A stretch of 64,000 nucleotides of DNA from Cavia porcellus. Taxonomy: Eukaryota; Chordata; Mammalia; Rodentia; Caviidae. Location of the stretch: positions 35,162,767-35,226,766 of the forward strand of contig NW_026947509.1 in assembly GCF_034190915.1 (NCBI RefSeq). The letters are read 5' to 3'. Under the pieces are notes generated by a model. It searched no databases, had not been told where the DNA came from, and was given only the letters and a program-made list of their open reading frames with translations. Both the position numbers and the translations under genes were made by a program. Shown here piece by piece: positions 23,301 through 30,273 of the stretch. Positions within the stretch are counted from its first letter, which is position 1; each line of letters starts with the position of its first letter.

Positions 23301-24890
23301 TTCAGAAAATCCTAAAGAGAACACCGTGGATTTCCGTGCCCCTACGCTTCCTGTGAGCTGTGGCAAGGCAAAGGGGATTTTATACAGGCAGAAAATGGAA
23401 CAAGAGGGTGAGTTCTGTGGTCTTCTGCTCTTCGACTCTTGGGATGAAGGAGCTTCTAGAGGGAAGCAGGTGCTTGTGTGGGTAACTGAGCAGGAGTGGG
23501 ACCTGGAACCAGGCTGCAGGCACTGTGGGGCTTCCTGAGAAGGAGTTCATAAACTTTCATATCCTGAGCTCTCCGCTCCTGCAGGGATTTATCCACAGGC
23601 CCCACCACACTCCACCCACATGTCCTTGCTGCTTGCCGATGTCACAGGAAATGCAGTCTGGCCCACTCTCGACCCATGGGCAGGATTCAGAGCCTCTTGC
23701 AAACTAGGAGAAATAGAACCCAGATTCCCCTGCCACTGCCCAGCCTTCCCGGGGTCCCTCTTGACCCAGAAAAGTGGAGCACTGCAGTTAGGAGCTGGGA
23801 CAATCGAGCTGAACCCAGGAATGGTCTGTCTTTCATCACAGGAACCTCAGGGAAGAGCATTCAGAATGAGAAGGGAGCTTGGATCTCCCTGAAAGAATTC
23901 ATAATTGAAGGGCAAATGGAAAGATCGAAAAACTGGAAGAGGAGTATACGCTGCGGAGGGAAGACCTTGGAACAACTGATAATGGTATTGTCATGACTGG
24001 GGCGGACAGGAAGGTGGTGGGGTGTGGAGCTGAAAAGTGAAATTTCAGGGCCGGGGATTTAGCTCAACAACATAAGTGCCTGCCTGGCAAGTGCAAGGTC
24101 GTGAGTTCAAACCCCAATACCAAAAAAAAAAAGTGAAATTTCCCTGAAGATTCAACAGCATGATCACAAAATTTAGTAAGCGCTAAGTCCCCATTTTAAA
24201 AAAAGTCTTGGGTCAAGAGTAGGAGCACAGATGGGTGCTGGTGGTGAAGTCCTTACGTGCAAATAAAGTAGCAGGAGAATTTTAAATGCAGGCAAAGAAA
24301 TTTGAGGTCAAGAGAGGTTGAAGCAGCTCTGTCTGGTGGTTTAGGGCACATGGCTTCCTGTGAACTCTAAGCGGTTAGGCCCGGCTCACCGGATCCTCTC
24401 TGAGGCGTTTCAGGGCCACTGTGTGCAGGGTTGGTCTCTCTTCTGCCCCTCTGTGGGACCGTGTTCCTGTCCTGAGGACATCTGTGGAGCGGCCTAGTCT
24501 GTGACACCAGGATCCAGCAATGTGCCTCCCAGGATCATTTGAAAAGTTATCACAGGCATGAGATTTTAAGGATTTTTACCTGGACAGGAAGAAATGGGAA
24601 AAGAAGGAAGGGTTAGGGAAGGGATTTAAGTAACAGGGACAAAATGGTGTTATCATTAAGTGGAATCCAGAAGAAGATTGTGAGAACAAGCTAATTTTTC
24701 TCCTATACATGTTGGGTTTAAATCTAGGGTGCTGACCAGGGACAGATACTTACACAGAAGGGAAAACTTCAAAACTAACAAAAGGGTTGCTGCAAAATAA
24801 TCTCATCCATCAGCTGCTTCTCTCTTTCAGAATGGAATTTTGCACTGTCCTCCAATGAAGAATCTCAAGAGAAGGGCAAACAGCAGCTAA
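1822..24890 (+). CDS. SP110: SP110 nuclear body protein, short (Ipr1-like) form, 10 coding exons
   Basis: Joining 1822-1968, 3451-3619, 5902-6168, 6451-6534, 7425-7502, 10199-10255, 14525-14662, 23306-23407, 23842-23984 and 24831-24890 gives 414 residues with every intron GT-AG and every junction in phase. Domains: HSR/Sp100 oligomerisation region (about 1-105), a linker rich in Pro, Ser and acidic residues (106-248), a basic nuclear localisation segment (250-267), a linker resembling the human repeat exons, and a SAND DNA-binding domain (about 316-395) with KNWK at 377-380. The family acts in nuclear bodies as chromatin and transcription regulators; mouse Sp110/Ipr1 lies in the sst1 locus affecting control of intracellular bacteria, and human SP110 loss causes immunodeficiency with hepatic veno-occlusive disease. 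Human SP110 continues into PHD and bromodomain; this one stops after SAND, as mouse Ipr1 does. The LXXLL at the end of the human SAND region reads LEQLI here (390-394), while an LETLL occurs at 133-137. The non-coding first exon and promoter were not identified. Confidence 0.93.
3451..3619 (+). CDS. SP110: SP110 exon: second half of HSR/Sp100 domain
   Basis: The acceptor tttttaaaag precedes ESLEACRNLVP, and the donor is aatg|gtaatg at 3620. Residues 50-105 include VVHNILTKLEKTFNLSLLV and QINLCEYPNL, which are highly conserved in SP100-family HSR domains. The exon starts in phase 0 and ends in phase 1. Confidence 0.93.
4010..4170 (+). repeat. MIR-like SINE relic
   Basis: Degenerate MIR core and 3' pattern (attattaactgtatttgcag ... 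gacttnccccaagcta) with the order expected of an ancient mammalian MIR. Confidence 0.45.
4355..4740 (-). mobile_element. MaLR-type LTR (reverse orientation)
   Basis: Reads as the reverse complement of a MaLR LTR: the stretch around tcaccataacaaaatacctg, then a cacagtttt segment, a run with gaggcagaacaccatgg, and a closing part around 4700. A CA microsatellite (4578-4622) has grown inside it. Confidence 0.55.
4578..4622. repeat. (CA)n microsatellite
   Basis: About 22 CA units, uninterrupted. Confidence 0.95.
5902..6168 (+). CDS. SP110: SP110 exon: Pro/Ser-rich linker with an LXXLL motif
   Basis: The acceptor is ctcccccctag-like and the donor is ccag|gtgaga; both junctions are phase 1. The translation (residues 106-194) aligns with the human linker after the HSR domain through shared EGSSL and LPPPQ stretches. 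LETLL at 133-137 fits the nuclear-receptor box consensus LXXLL. The segment is probably disordered and evolves fast, so the family match rests on a few short blocks plus exon order and phase. Confidence 0.9.
6451..6534 (+). CDS. SP110: SP110 small exon: acidic linker
   Basis: The acceptor ttctactttag and the donor caag|gtaacg enclose 84 bases, phase 1 on both sides. The translation contains EEDSQEMPSLPS, very close to the human EEDSEEMPSLL block. This is a symmetric exon, so skipping it would keep the frame. Confidence 0.9.
7425..7502 (+). CDS. SP110: SP110 small exon: acidic/proline linker
   Basis: The acceptor is ttcttttatcag and the donor is aaag|gtaaga; the exon is 78 bases with phase 1 on both sides. 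The product includes SEPKDPAQPQEVPRTSP, matching the human PEPNDPEEPQEV block. It is symmetric and therefore skippable without a frameshift. Confidence 0.9.
8440..9012 (+). pseudogene. piggyBac-type transposase relic (C-terminal part)
   Basis: Three pieces in shifting frames line up in the order of a piggyBac-family DDE transposase C-terminus: KKNKPVLLMSTLHHD near 8494-8540 followed by EMVTFYNKTCG (the YNxTKGGVD region, with the downstream acidic residue lost); VYQENSKYKVSQRHFLRGLG near 8719-8780 (the RRxFLxELG region); and a cysteine-rich tail at 8917-9012 with CQLCP, YTCYQCKRY and a final C-x3-H before TGA. Several stops and frameshifts break it, and the N-terminal and central catalytic parts are missing. 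It lies in the SP110 intron between the exons at 7425 and 10199 in the same direction as the gene. It is not expected to be functional. Confidence 0.72.
9931..10011. repeat. (CT)n(CA)n compound microsatellite
   Basis: About 20 CT units pass directly into about 20 CA units. It lies 190 bp upstream of the SP110 nuclear-localisation exon. The open frames across it are repeat artefacts. Confidence 0.95.
10199..10255 (+). CDS. SP110: SP110 small exon: basic nuclear localisation segment
   Basis: The acceptor ttgttttcag and the donor agag|gtaaga enclose 57 bases. The codons give KKRRPCIWSTPRKRRKKR (residues 250-267), matching the human KKRKRCIWSTPKRRHKKK nuclear localisation segment. Phase 1 on both sides. 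Confidence 0.93.
11056..11170 (+). mobile_element. ID-type SINE
   Basis: tRNA-derived body (ggctgggatttagctcag, A box; gagttcaatccccag, B box) with a long A-rich tail. It is flanked by a perfect 15-bp target duplication GAAAAATTTGGTCCA at 11040-11054 and 11171-11185, so the insertion is fairly young. Confidence 0.92.
13095..13220 (-). mobile_element. B1-type SINE (reverse)
   Basis: Reverse complement of a 7SL-derived SINE: gcctcagcctcctgagtgct followed by ggaattacag and a caccacca end. Confidence 0.8.
13225..13420 (-). mobile_element. Old L1 3' fragment (reverse)
   Basis: Has the characteristic reversed L1M run ggtaaaatacacataaaatt, then tcatttttaagtgtatagct. A similar, better preserved piece is at 45955. 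Confidence 0.5.
14317..14366. repeat. (GATA)n microsatellite
   Basis: About 12 tandem GATA units; the 211-codon minus-strand open frame across it is a by-product. Confidence 0.95.
14525..14662 (+). CDS. SP110: SP110 exon: linker related to the repeated human HGIQEKLQ exons
   Basis: The codons include TGHGVQEKPQAVEQRKD and RAKCAQKSRS, clearly related to the human block GHGIQEKLQVV...RTKCARKSR. The phase fits: one base from 10255 plus two here gives Glu, and the exon ends in phase 1 at a strong donor (cag|gtaagg). The proposed acceptor (atggtccag) has a poor pyrimidine tract, so the start could be a few bases off or the exon weakly spliced. Human SP110 has this exon type twice; one copy was found here. 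Confidence 0.82.
15043..15180 (-). mobile_element. B1-type SINE (reverse)
   Basis: Reverse 7SL-type body with the run ctcacctcagcctcccagta and the duplicated gggct...catgtagcccagact segment. Confidence 0.8.
15659..15779 (+). mobile_element. ID-type SINE
   Basis: Body gggatttagctcagcggcat...gtgagtttgattcctgg with an A-rich tail. A perfect 15-bp target duplication GAAAGCCAGCCCTTG lies at 15642-15656 and 15780-15794. Confidence 0.92.
16210..19627 (-). mobile_element. HAL1-like retrotransposon: L1 ORF1 without ORF2
   Basis: Read on the minus strand there is a GC-richer leader of about 770 bp beginning near gttggagaacatggtgg (19627-18861), an L1-type ORF1 (18860-17803), then about 1.6 kb of A/T-rich non-coding sequence with a G-rich tract and an internal A-run (near 17300-17320), ending in an A-run at 16206-16214. 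No endonuclease/reverse transcriptase reading frame follows ORF1. Flanks TTCTGTCTCGTTTTT (16195-16209) and TTCTGTCTTGTTTTT (19628-19642) differ at one base and look like a target duplication, which would make this a full-length insertion. ORF2-less L1 derivatives of this layout are known as HAL1. The 3' part could contain a second, later insertion. Confidence 0.68.
17803..18860 (-). pseudogene. L1 ORF1p-type reading frame, disrupted
   Basis: The likely start (MRRGGNKK) is at 18860 and the frame runs to about 17803, roughly 350 codons, a usual ORF1p length. It has an N-terminal coiled-coil region (about 18700-18380), an RRM-like middle (YNLRIKNVKEEVG near 18340) and a C-terminal domain (NLQPRLIYPTQLS near 17990). 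Three lesions are visible: an in-frame TAA near 18710, a frameshift near 18600-18620, and an in-frame TGA at 18034-18036. ORF1p is an RNA-binding chaperone of the L1 particle; this copy would not give a full protein. Confidence 0.78.
19672..19870 (-). mobile_element. B4-type SINE dimer (reverse), interrupted by a deleted ID element
   Basis: Reversed tRNA-derived part (attgaactcag | ggccttcactttgagctat) followed by a reversed B1-type part (gaaacaggatcttgctaagt). An ID-derived insertion sits in it at 19685-19726. Confidence 0.6.
19685..19726 (+). mobile_element. Internally deleted ID SINE
   Basis: Only the A-box end (agggctgggggtttagctca) and the extreme 3' end (tggtacc + A-tail) remain, about 42 bp. 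It is bracketed by a perfect 13-bp duplication AAATTGAACTCAG (19672-19684 and 19727-19739). Confidence 0.78.
19871..22850. other. SP110 intron, no recognised feature
   Basis: Moderately GC-rich single-copy-looking sequence. Open frames up to 144 codons show no family match and no splice-consistent exon was recognised. Confidence 0.4.
22851..22876. repeat. 26-bp perfect palindrome of TTGA/TCAA units
   Basis: The run of ATTGATTG, ATCAATTGAT and CAATCAAT blocks is identical to its own reverse complement over 26 bp with no spacer. Further TTGATTGAT units flank it. Confidence 0.9.
22963..23065 (+). mobile_element. ID-type SINE
   Basis: gggctggggatttagctcag body, gagtttgatccccagtac B box, and an A-rich tail with AAAT units. 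The flanks share only an imperfect duplication. Confidence 0.9.
23306..23407 (+). CDS. SP110: SP110 exon: first half of SAND domain
   Basis: The acceptor attgtctctttcag and the donor gagg|gtgagt enclose 102 bases, phase 1 at both ends. The codons encode TVDFRAPTLPVSCGKAKGIL, matching the start of the human SAND domain (TVDFHCSKLPVTCGEAKGIL). The SAND fold binds DNA and helps recruit corepressors. Confidence 0.93.
23842..23984 (+). CDS. SP110: SP110 exon: second half of SAND domain with KNWK core
   Basis: The acceptor is tttcatcacag and the donor is atg|gtattg. The translation has WISLKEFIIEG and SKNWKRSIRCGGKTL; the KNWK stretch is the family form of the KDWK DNA-contact motif. The human sequence here ends LGELL, a reported LXXLL box, whereas this gene has LEQLI. 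The exon ends in phase 0. Confidence 0.93.
24047..24130 (+). mobile_element. ID-type SINE in the last SP110 intron
   Basis: Body ggccggggatttagctcaac, B box gagttcaaaccccaatacc, A-tail. Target duplication AAGTGAAATTTC at 24035-24046 and 24131-24142. Confidence 0.92.
24831..24890 (+). CDS. SP110: SP110 terminal coding exon ending after SAND
   Basis: The acceptor ttctctctttcag is strong. Nineteen codons (NGILHCPPMKNLKRRANSS) followed by TAA continue in phase from 23984. Short C-termini with an L-x-CPP core and Leu-Lys-Arg residues occur in SAND-terminated isoforms of SP100-family genes. In this genome it may be the only 3' end, as in mouse Ipr1, or an alternative end if PHD/bromodomain exons exist elsewhere; none were seen downstream. 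Confidence 0.85.
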   Translation, partial: NGILHCPPMKNLKRRANSS

Positions 24891-25015
24891 GTTCCCACCA
24901 CCTTCTCCATCAGCCCAGGGGTCATGTTTGTGTACAGCAGCTTCACTGAAGTTACGCTGACACCCGACCACATGCACATGCCACATTTTCCATGGTGAAG
25001 TAAATGGCTCTCTGA

Positions 25016-25021
25016 AATAAA
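25016..25021 (+). terminator. Polyadenylation signal of SP110
   Basis: AATAAA lies 126 bp after the stop codon, making a short 3' UTR. Cleavage would fall near 25030-25040, exactly where an ID element has inserted. Confidence 0.75.
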
Positions 25022-25034
25022 AGTTAAGAAACAG

Positions 25035-25125
25035 AGGGCTGGGGATTTAGCTCAGCGGCATAAGCACCTACCTTGCAAGCGTGCAGTCGTGAGTTCGATC
25101 TTCAGTACCAAAAAAAGAAAACAGC
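25035..25125 (+). mobile_element. ID-type SINE immediately after the SP110 poly(A) signal
   Basis: Body gggctggggatttagctcag, B box gagttcgatcttcagtacc, short A-rich tail. A 9-bp duplication AAGAAACAG lies at 25026-25034 and 25126-25134. It begins 14 bp after AATAAA. Confidence 0.9.
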
Positions 25126-25213
25126 AAGAAACAGCTCACAATGTCCATGTGTTCTTGAAAAAGATCTGGATATTGGGACAACTGCAAATCAAGGGTATCA
25201 GGAATGGCACACT

Positions 25214-25292
25214 CAGCCGGGGATGTAGGTCAATGGCATAGGCACCTGCCTGGCAAGCGCAAGGTCCTGAGTTCGATTTCCAGCACTGAAAA
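25214..25292 (+). mobile_element. ID-type SINE (older)
   Basis: Body agccggggatgtaggtcaat, B box gagttcgatttccagcactg, short A-tail; more diverged than its neighbours. Confidence 0.85.
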
Positions 25293-25627
25293 ATAGCATG
25301 TTCTATTGAAAAGCAAATATGACACTGAATGGGACCAGAGCAGTTCTCGGGCCTTGGGTTCATCAGACACAGTGATGCCCAGGAGACTGGCCTGGCCCTT
25401 GACCATACATGCCAAATGTAAGGCAGTGTTCCCCTGCTGTCACTGAAAAGGAAGAACCACCTTTCTCATGCTGATTTGAAATACCGTGGAATCTGGGCTG
25501 CTCCTTGAAATGCCATAATAGCAAAATAATGTGGAAGAGCAGAAATTGCATCAATGTTATAAAATAAACCAGTACATCCACAGAATGAGCAGAATGAGTT
25601 TTTTAAAAACCCATGTATTCGTAGGAA

Positions 25628-25972
25628 CTGCTAGAGTCTGAATGTCTCCACAAAGCTCTTGCTGAAATCCAGCTATATATTTGGAGGTGGGGCCTTTGGG
25701 AGCTAAGGAATGTTCAATGGGTCCAGAAACTAGGGTCCCTACCCAAGCAGACTGTGAAGTTCCTCTTTCATAAAAAGACCAGGAGAGCCCTGAACTAGCA
25801 CCGGCTGCCTGTCACATGATGCCCTGCTCTGCTCAGGGCTCCATGGATGAGGCCGCTCAGTCTTGAACTTCTGACCTTTGGGAACCTTGGGAACCTGGGC
25901 TGAATAAACCTGTGTTGTATATAGGCGTCTCAGGCTGTGGTATATAGTTACAGTAACAAAATAAACTAAGGC
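25628..25972 (+). mobile_element. MaLR-type LTR
   Basis: Begins near ctagagtctgaatgtctcc, has ggaggtggggcctttgggag and a late gctgaataaacctgtgttgt polyadenylation region, and ends in gttacagtaacaaaataaac, the usual order of a mammalian MaLR LTR. Confidence 0.65.
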
Positions 25973-26261
25973 CAGGTCAGGAGGCCCTCAGGAAGCCTGC
26001 GGTGGTAACAATGTCTGTCTCGGGAACCCAGCCTGGTTTACCAGGGTCTGCCCGGAAAAGAATGTTGGAAGGATTGACAGCACTCATTCTGGGGTAGGAT
26101 GAAGGGACCTTTGGCTTCTGTGTGATACACTCATTGGCAGCTGGGACTTTTCTAACCGCCATTTACTTGTATAACCAGAAAAGCTGGGATAGGATTACAG
26201 CGACCTTTGCCTTCTGAATTCTATACTTAGGTACAGTTGGGACTTTTTAAAATGACTATTA

Positions 26262-26293
<32 letters not shown>

Positions 26294-26294
26294 G

Positions 26295-26342
<48 letters not shown>

Positions 26343-26389
26343 TCTCTGTCTCTCTCTCTGTCTCTCTCTCTTTCTCTGTCTCTCTCTCT

Positions 26390-26429
<40 letters not shown>
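26262..26429. repeat. (CT)n/(CTGT)n/(GT)n compound microsatellite
   Basis: About 130 bp of CT with interspersed GT interruptions passes into about 18 GT units. Long open frames on both strands here are low-complexity artefacts. Confidence 0.95.
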
Positions 26430-26432
<3 letters not shown>

Positions 26433-28027
26433 GACTATTACTTTTGTAACCAGAAAAAATAAAGATCTTTAAAATCCAGAGCATTAATTAATCGCCATGT
26501 TATTGTAGACCTTGCGAGTCTTACGATGCCCCCTGTCGGCAGCAGGACACAACAGCCAGGGCCCACCCTCGGCCCATCTGCCTGAGGTTCTGTAAGACTC
26601 CGGAGCCTGAAAGCCGGTTGCAAGCAAGCATGAACCCACACAGACCTTTTCTGCAGCCAGGCTGTCTAGCGTGTCGCTGCCACCGCCGCCCCCTCTTCCC
26701 GCACCCCGATCTCCTCAGGGTCCAGCTCTGTGTGTTGTATGTACAACAAGGAGCCCAGGTGTGTTCTGAGTCTGCGCTTGCACAGTGGTGTGCAGTCCCG
26801 TGACCCCGGTGTGCTGGGCAGGGTTGCAGCATCAGATACCCAAAGCTCTGAGCCTGCATCTCCACAAGCTCACGGTGCAGCCCCTGCTGCCTCGGGGTGT
26901 TTTATATTTTGTTTTGTTTTGTTTTGTGTGTTTAGCAGAAGCCCACGCCCACCAGGAGTGGTCCGGAGACCCCAGGAGACATCAGAAGAGCTTGAGAGTG
27001 GCTCTGCAGGAACGGGGCACTAACAGGAACGCCTGTGGTGGGGTGGTCTGTCGGACAGGTGCAGTTAGAGCCTTTGTGTGGGGCGGGAGGAAGGGGGGCT
27101 CTCATGGACCAGTTTGGAAGTAGCGTGAGAGGGCTTAAGCGAAATCCGTGAGGAGTGTACTGCTCCCAGAGCAAAATATTTGAAATTTGTTGAAGGCTGG
27201 GGCCTCAAGGGTGAATAATTACTCCCCAGGGTCCTGATTAGAGCCCCTGTACCTGGCCAGGTCATGCCCTAAAGCTCACCGCAGGGATGGGCCCTTCCAG
27301 ATGGGGAAGAGACGCGCTTTCCTGTGTCCTGAGAGGGTTCACAGGATAATGCCCAGGGGTCCACTAAACTGTCCTTTCAATCCTCTCTCTCCCCACCCCA
27401 CCCCCATCGATCTTCTTTCAAAACCCAAGGACAGAAGTTTGGCCCAGCTGATGCCAAGGCTGTCCTGCAGATTCCTACATCTTTCAAGTGACAGCTGACA
27501 CTGCCCTTGGGATTCAATGGCTCTGTGGACTCAAGTCCACCAAAACCCGGTCCCCTCCCTGTTCTTCTCCTCCCCAAACCCTCCAACTTTGCCACATGAT
27601 GTCATGCTCAGATGCAGGGAGCCAGAGGGCGCGGCAAGCGGTGGGCGCTGAAGAGACAGAAAATAAAACTGCGTCCAAGCTGCGAGGTCAACAGAGGCCC
27701 AAACGCATTTCCACTAGCGGGGATCGTGTGTTCATTCCCCGTCTTCGAAGGATAGAGGGGCAGGGAGGGCACCTGGTGACTTGATGTGCCTGCCACTGCC
27801 CTCCCCTCCTCCCCAGCCGGTAACTCCAGGCTGTGCAGGGCAGGAGGGACCAGGGTTTCCCTTTTCCCAGGCTGCAACTTAGAGACACCATGCGTTTTGG
27901 TCACAGTCCTGCCACAGGAAGGGCTCCATTTCAGCCCCCAGGACTGTCCATGGCACCCTTCGTGGGTTTGGGAGCCACCTGCTGGGACCTCGAACTTCTC
28001 TCATGCCATCTGGTCTAGGGCGTTATT
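26430..28027. other. GC-rich intergenic stretch, no recognised gene
   Basis: GC-rich, with many overlapping open frames up to 114 codons that match no family I recognise. It contains some CpG-bearing blocks (26650-26710, 27620-27740) but no convincing exon, splice pattern or repeat. Confidence 0.35.
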
Positions 28028-28170
28028 GTTTTGAGGCAAGGACTCGCCGTATAGTTCAGGCTGGCCTTAAACTCACTATATAGCACAGGTTGGCCTTGAG
28101 CTCACCACAGTGCTCTAGCCTCAGCCTCTGGAGTTGTGAAATTACAGGGGGCACCACCATGCCTGATTTG
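28028..28170 (-). mobile_element. B1-type SINE (reverse)
   Basis: Reverse 7SL-type body with the internal duplication (ctggccttaaactcactata and ttggccttgagctcacc) and a tagcctcagcctctggagtt end. Confidence 0.85.
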
Positions 28171-28810
28171 GTCTGGGTATTCTTATAATTTTAGCCTTAT
28201 ATTTACCTCCCTATCTAAAATGGTATGTGATTTCTAGTTACTAAGTGGCGTCTCTAGACTTTAAAAATCATTTATGTTGCAGATCCCTAGATATAAAGAC
28301 TTTATGTGTGACTTGTTTTTATCTATATATTTATTTTAAGCAAAGCTCAGATGTTGTCTGTGACTTCCTTTTCCTGCCCTTCTGATCTGTTGGTGTAGAT
28401 TTGAGTAGATGTATGCAGGGGACAAGGACCCTTGTTCTAGTCATAACAATGATGGGACTAGCTAGTACTGCCTGACCTTGAGACAGACTCTTCCAAGACT
28501 GGCAGGGACACCAGAGTAGACATGCCAGGAATCGAGGCAGGCTGCCTCCTGGGTGGTTTCACCCTGGGAAACAAAATACAACTGCTGCCCATGGGCACTT
28601 CCCACCCTGGGAGAGATGGGGCTTCTGGTGGGCAATCTGACCTGGGATTCCATTTTTTCTCTTTGTTTTGTCTCTGTACCTGTACATGAGGGAAATCTCG
28701 AAGCTATGCAATGGGTGCTAAGTGAGTATGAGTCACACAATGTCTGTCCCAAAACATCAGCTTTAGGTTGTGTTTCATGGACTTGGGACCAGTTTAAAAT
28801 GGAGAATATT

Positions 28811-29518
28811 GAAGCAAGCACCTCCCCTCCCTGGTAAGCGGCAGCAGTGTGGCCCACTGCAGCCCTTCCAGGGGGAGAACCAGCAGCAGCTCCTGAGATC
28901 CATGCCATGTTGGAACTTAGGACTCTGGGAAGCCAAGCAAGCACTTCCCCTCCCTGGTAAGCGGCAGCAGTGTGGCCCACTGCAGCCCTTCCAGGGGGAG
29001 AACCAGTAATGTCTCCTGAGATCCACGCCATTTTGGAACTGAGGACGCTGTGAAAACAAATGACCATCCTGCCTCCCTGCTTAGCAATAGTGAACCTACT
29101 GCTACATAGCCTAGAGTCAAATATCCCACTTCCCCTATCCTCCTTCTCGCCCCCCCCCCCCATTATCAAATGGAACCAGAAATCTGAGCATCTCCTGGCA
29201 GGTTGACCATAGCAAATAAGGGGGACTTCCTTCTACCATTTCTTTGAAGGCAAATATTTTTATTACTGTTTTGCTCTTTTCTGATTAGTGGTACTGCTCT
29301 ATTCAATATTCTGTTTTGATAAGTTCTATAGTGTTCTATATTTCATCTCATTTTGATATGCATGACTGAAAGAACAACTATTATAAAGATAACAAAATAT
29401 ACTGTGATACCTATTACTGTTATCCCGGTAACCTGCTGTGAAGTTCTGTACCAATTTCACTGTACGATCTTAGTTGGCTTTATTCTGACTTGTTCTGTTG
29501 TATACTTTCAAAAGAAAA
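28811..29518 (+). mobile_element. Non-coding retroelement with 123-bp monomers, copy A
   Basis: A perfect 15-bp target duplication AAAATGGAGAATATT (28796-28810 and 29519-29533) encloses 708 bp. The 5' part holds two near-identical 123-bp monomers (ctggtaagcggcagcagtgt at 28831 and 28954) and a third diverged one (from about 29077). The 3' part (from about 29190) is A/T-rich with gagcatctcctggcaggttg, gaacaactattataaag and cttgttctgttgtat, ending in an A-run. The 235-codon minus-strand frame arises because 123 is a multiple of three. The 3' half resembles the 3' region of the HAL1-like element at 16210-19627. Confidence 0.85.
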
Positions 29519-30192
29519 AAAATGGAGAATATTAACAGCTTGGGTTTTCTTTATATTTTTCAAAATATAGGTTAAAGAGTAAAAAGGCAAGGCCACAATT
29601 TGATTTTGTAAAAGGAAGGGAAATAGACAAAGGTCCCATCAAGCCTGTTACAGTTCTTCTCTCCCTCTTCTGATCCTTATTATTTATAAGTCTATAATGT
29701 TAACTAACAAAAAGAAGTACTCAGAGTGTTAAAGAAAATATGTAACATCAAAAAGAATTGCTAATTGATATCCCCTCAGGAAAAATTCTGGTTAATCTGT
29801 AGTTTTAAACCTAAAATTAAAAGTGCACTTTAATTTAATGTAATTGTTTTATGTGTTCTATATGTTTTCTTATCCATTTGTCTGTTTGTTAATTGCTTTT
29901 ACTAACTGGTTAAAATACCTGCAGTTGCTTCATTTAAAAAAAATTTTTAAACTCATAATAACAATTTTTTTCTATTTTTAGTTTTTACTTTTGCCCTTAC
30001 AGACTTCTGGCTCTGTTAGAGCTCTCCATAGAAAAATAACAGTTAAACAAATATTATAGGGTTATCAGACTCACTGAACTATCTGTTATCTTCTCTAGAA
30101 TTTATACATTCATGCTGTCCAGAGCCAGCCTCTGTGAAAAGTCTTCAAAATAGAAGCCAAATACAGGTTCTGATATTTTTATTTATTTGTTT

Positions 30193-30273
30193 ATTTTTGG
30201 TACTGGGGATCGAACTGACAACCTTGCGCTTGCCAGGCAGGCGCTTCTGCCACTGAGCTAAATCTCCAGCCCT
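30193..30273 (-). mobile_element. ID-type SINE (reverse)
   Basis: Reverse complement: ttttggtactggggatcgaa ... cactgagctaaatctccagc, flanked by related ttctgatatt stretches. Confidence 0.9.

Noticed and set aside
28462..29169. 235-codon minus-strand open frame
   Set aside because: It spans the 123-bp monomers; since 123 is divisible by three, one stop-free monomer keeps the frame open. The translation just repeats, and it lies antisense in a mobile element.
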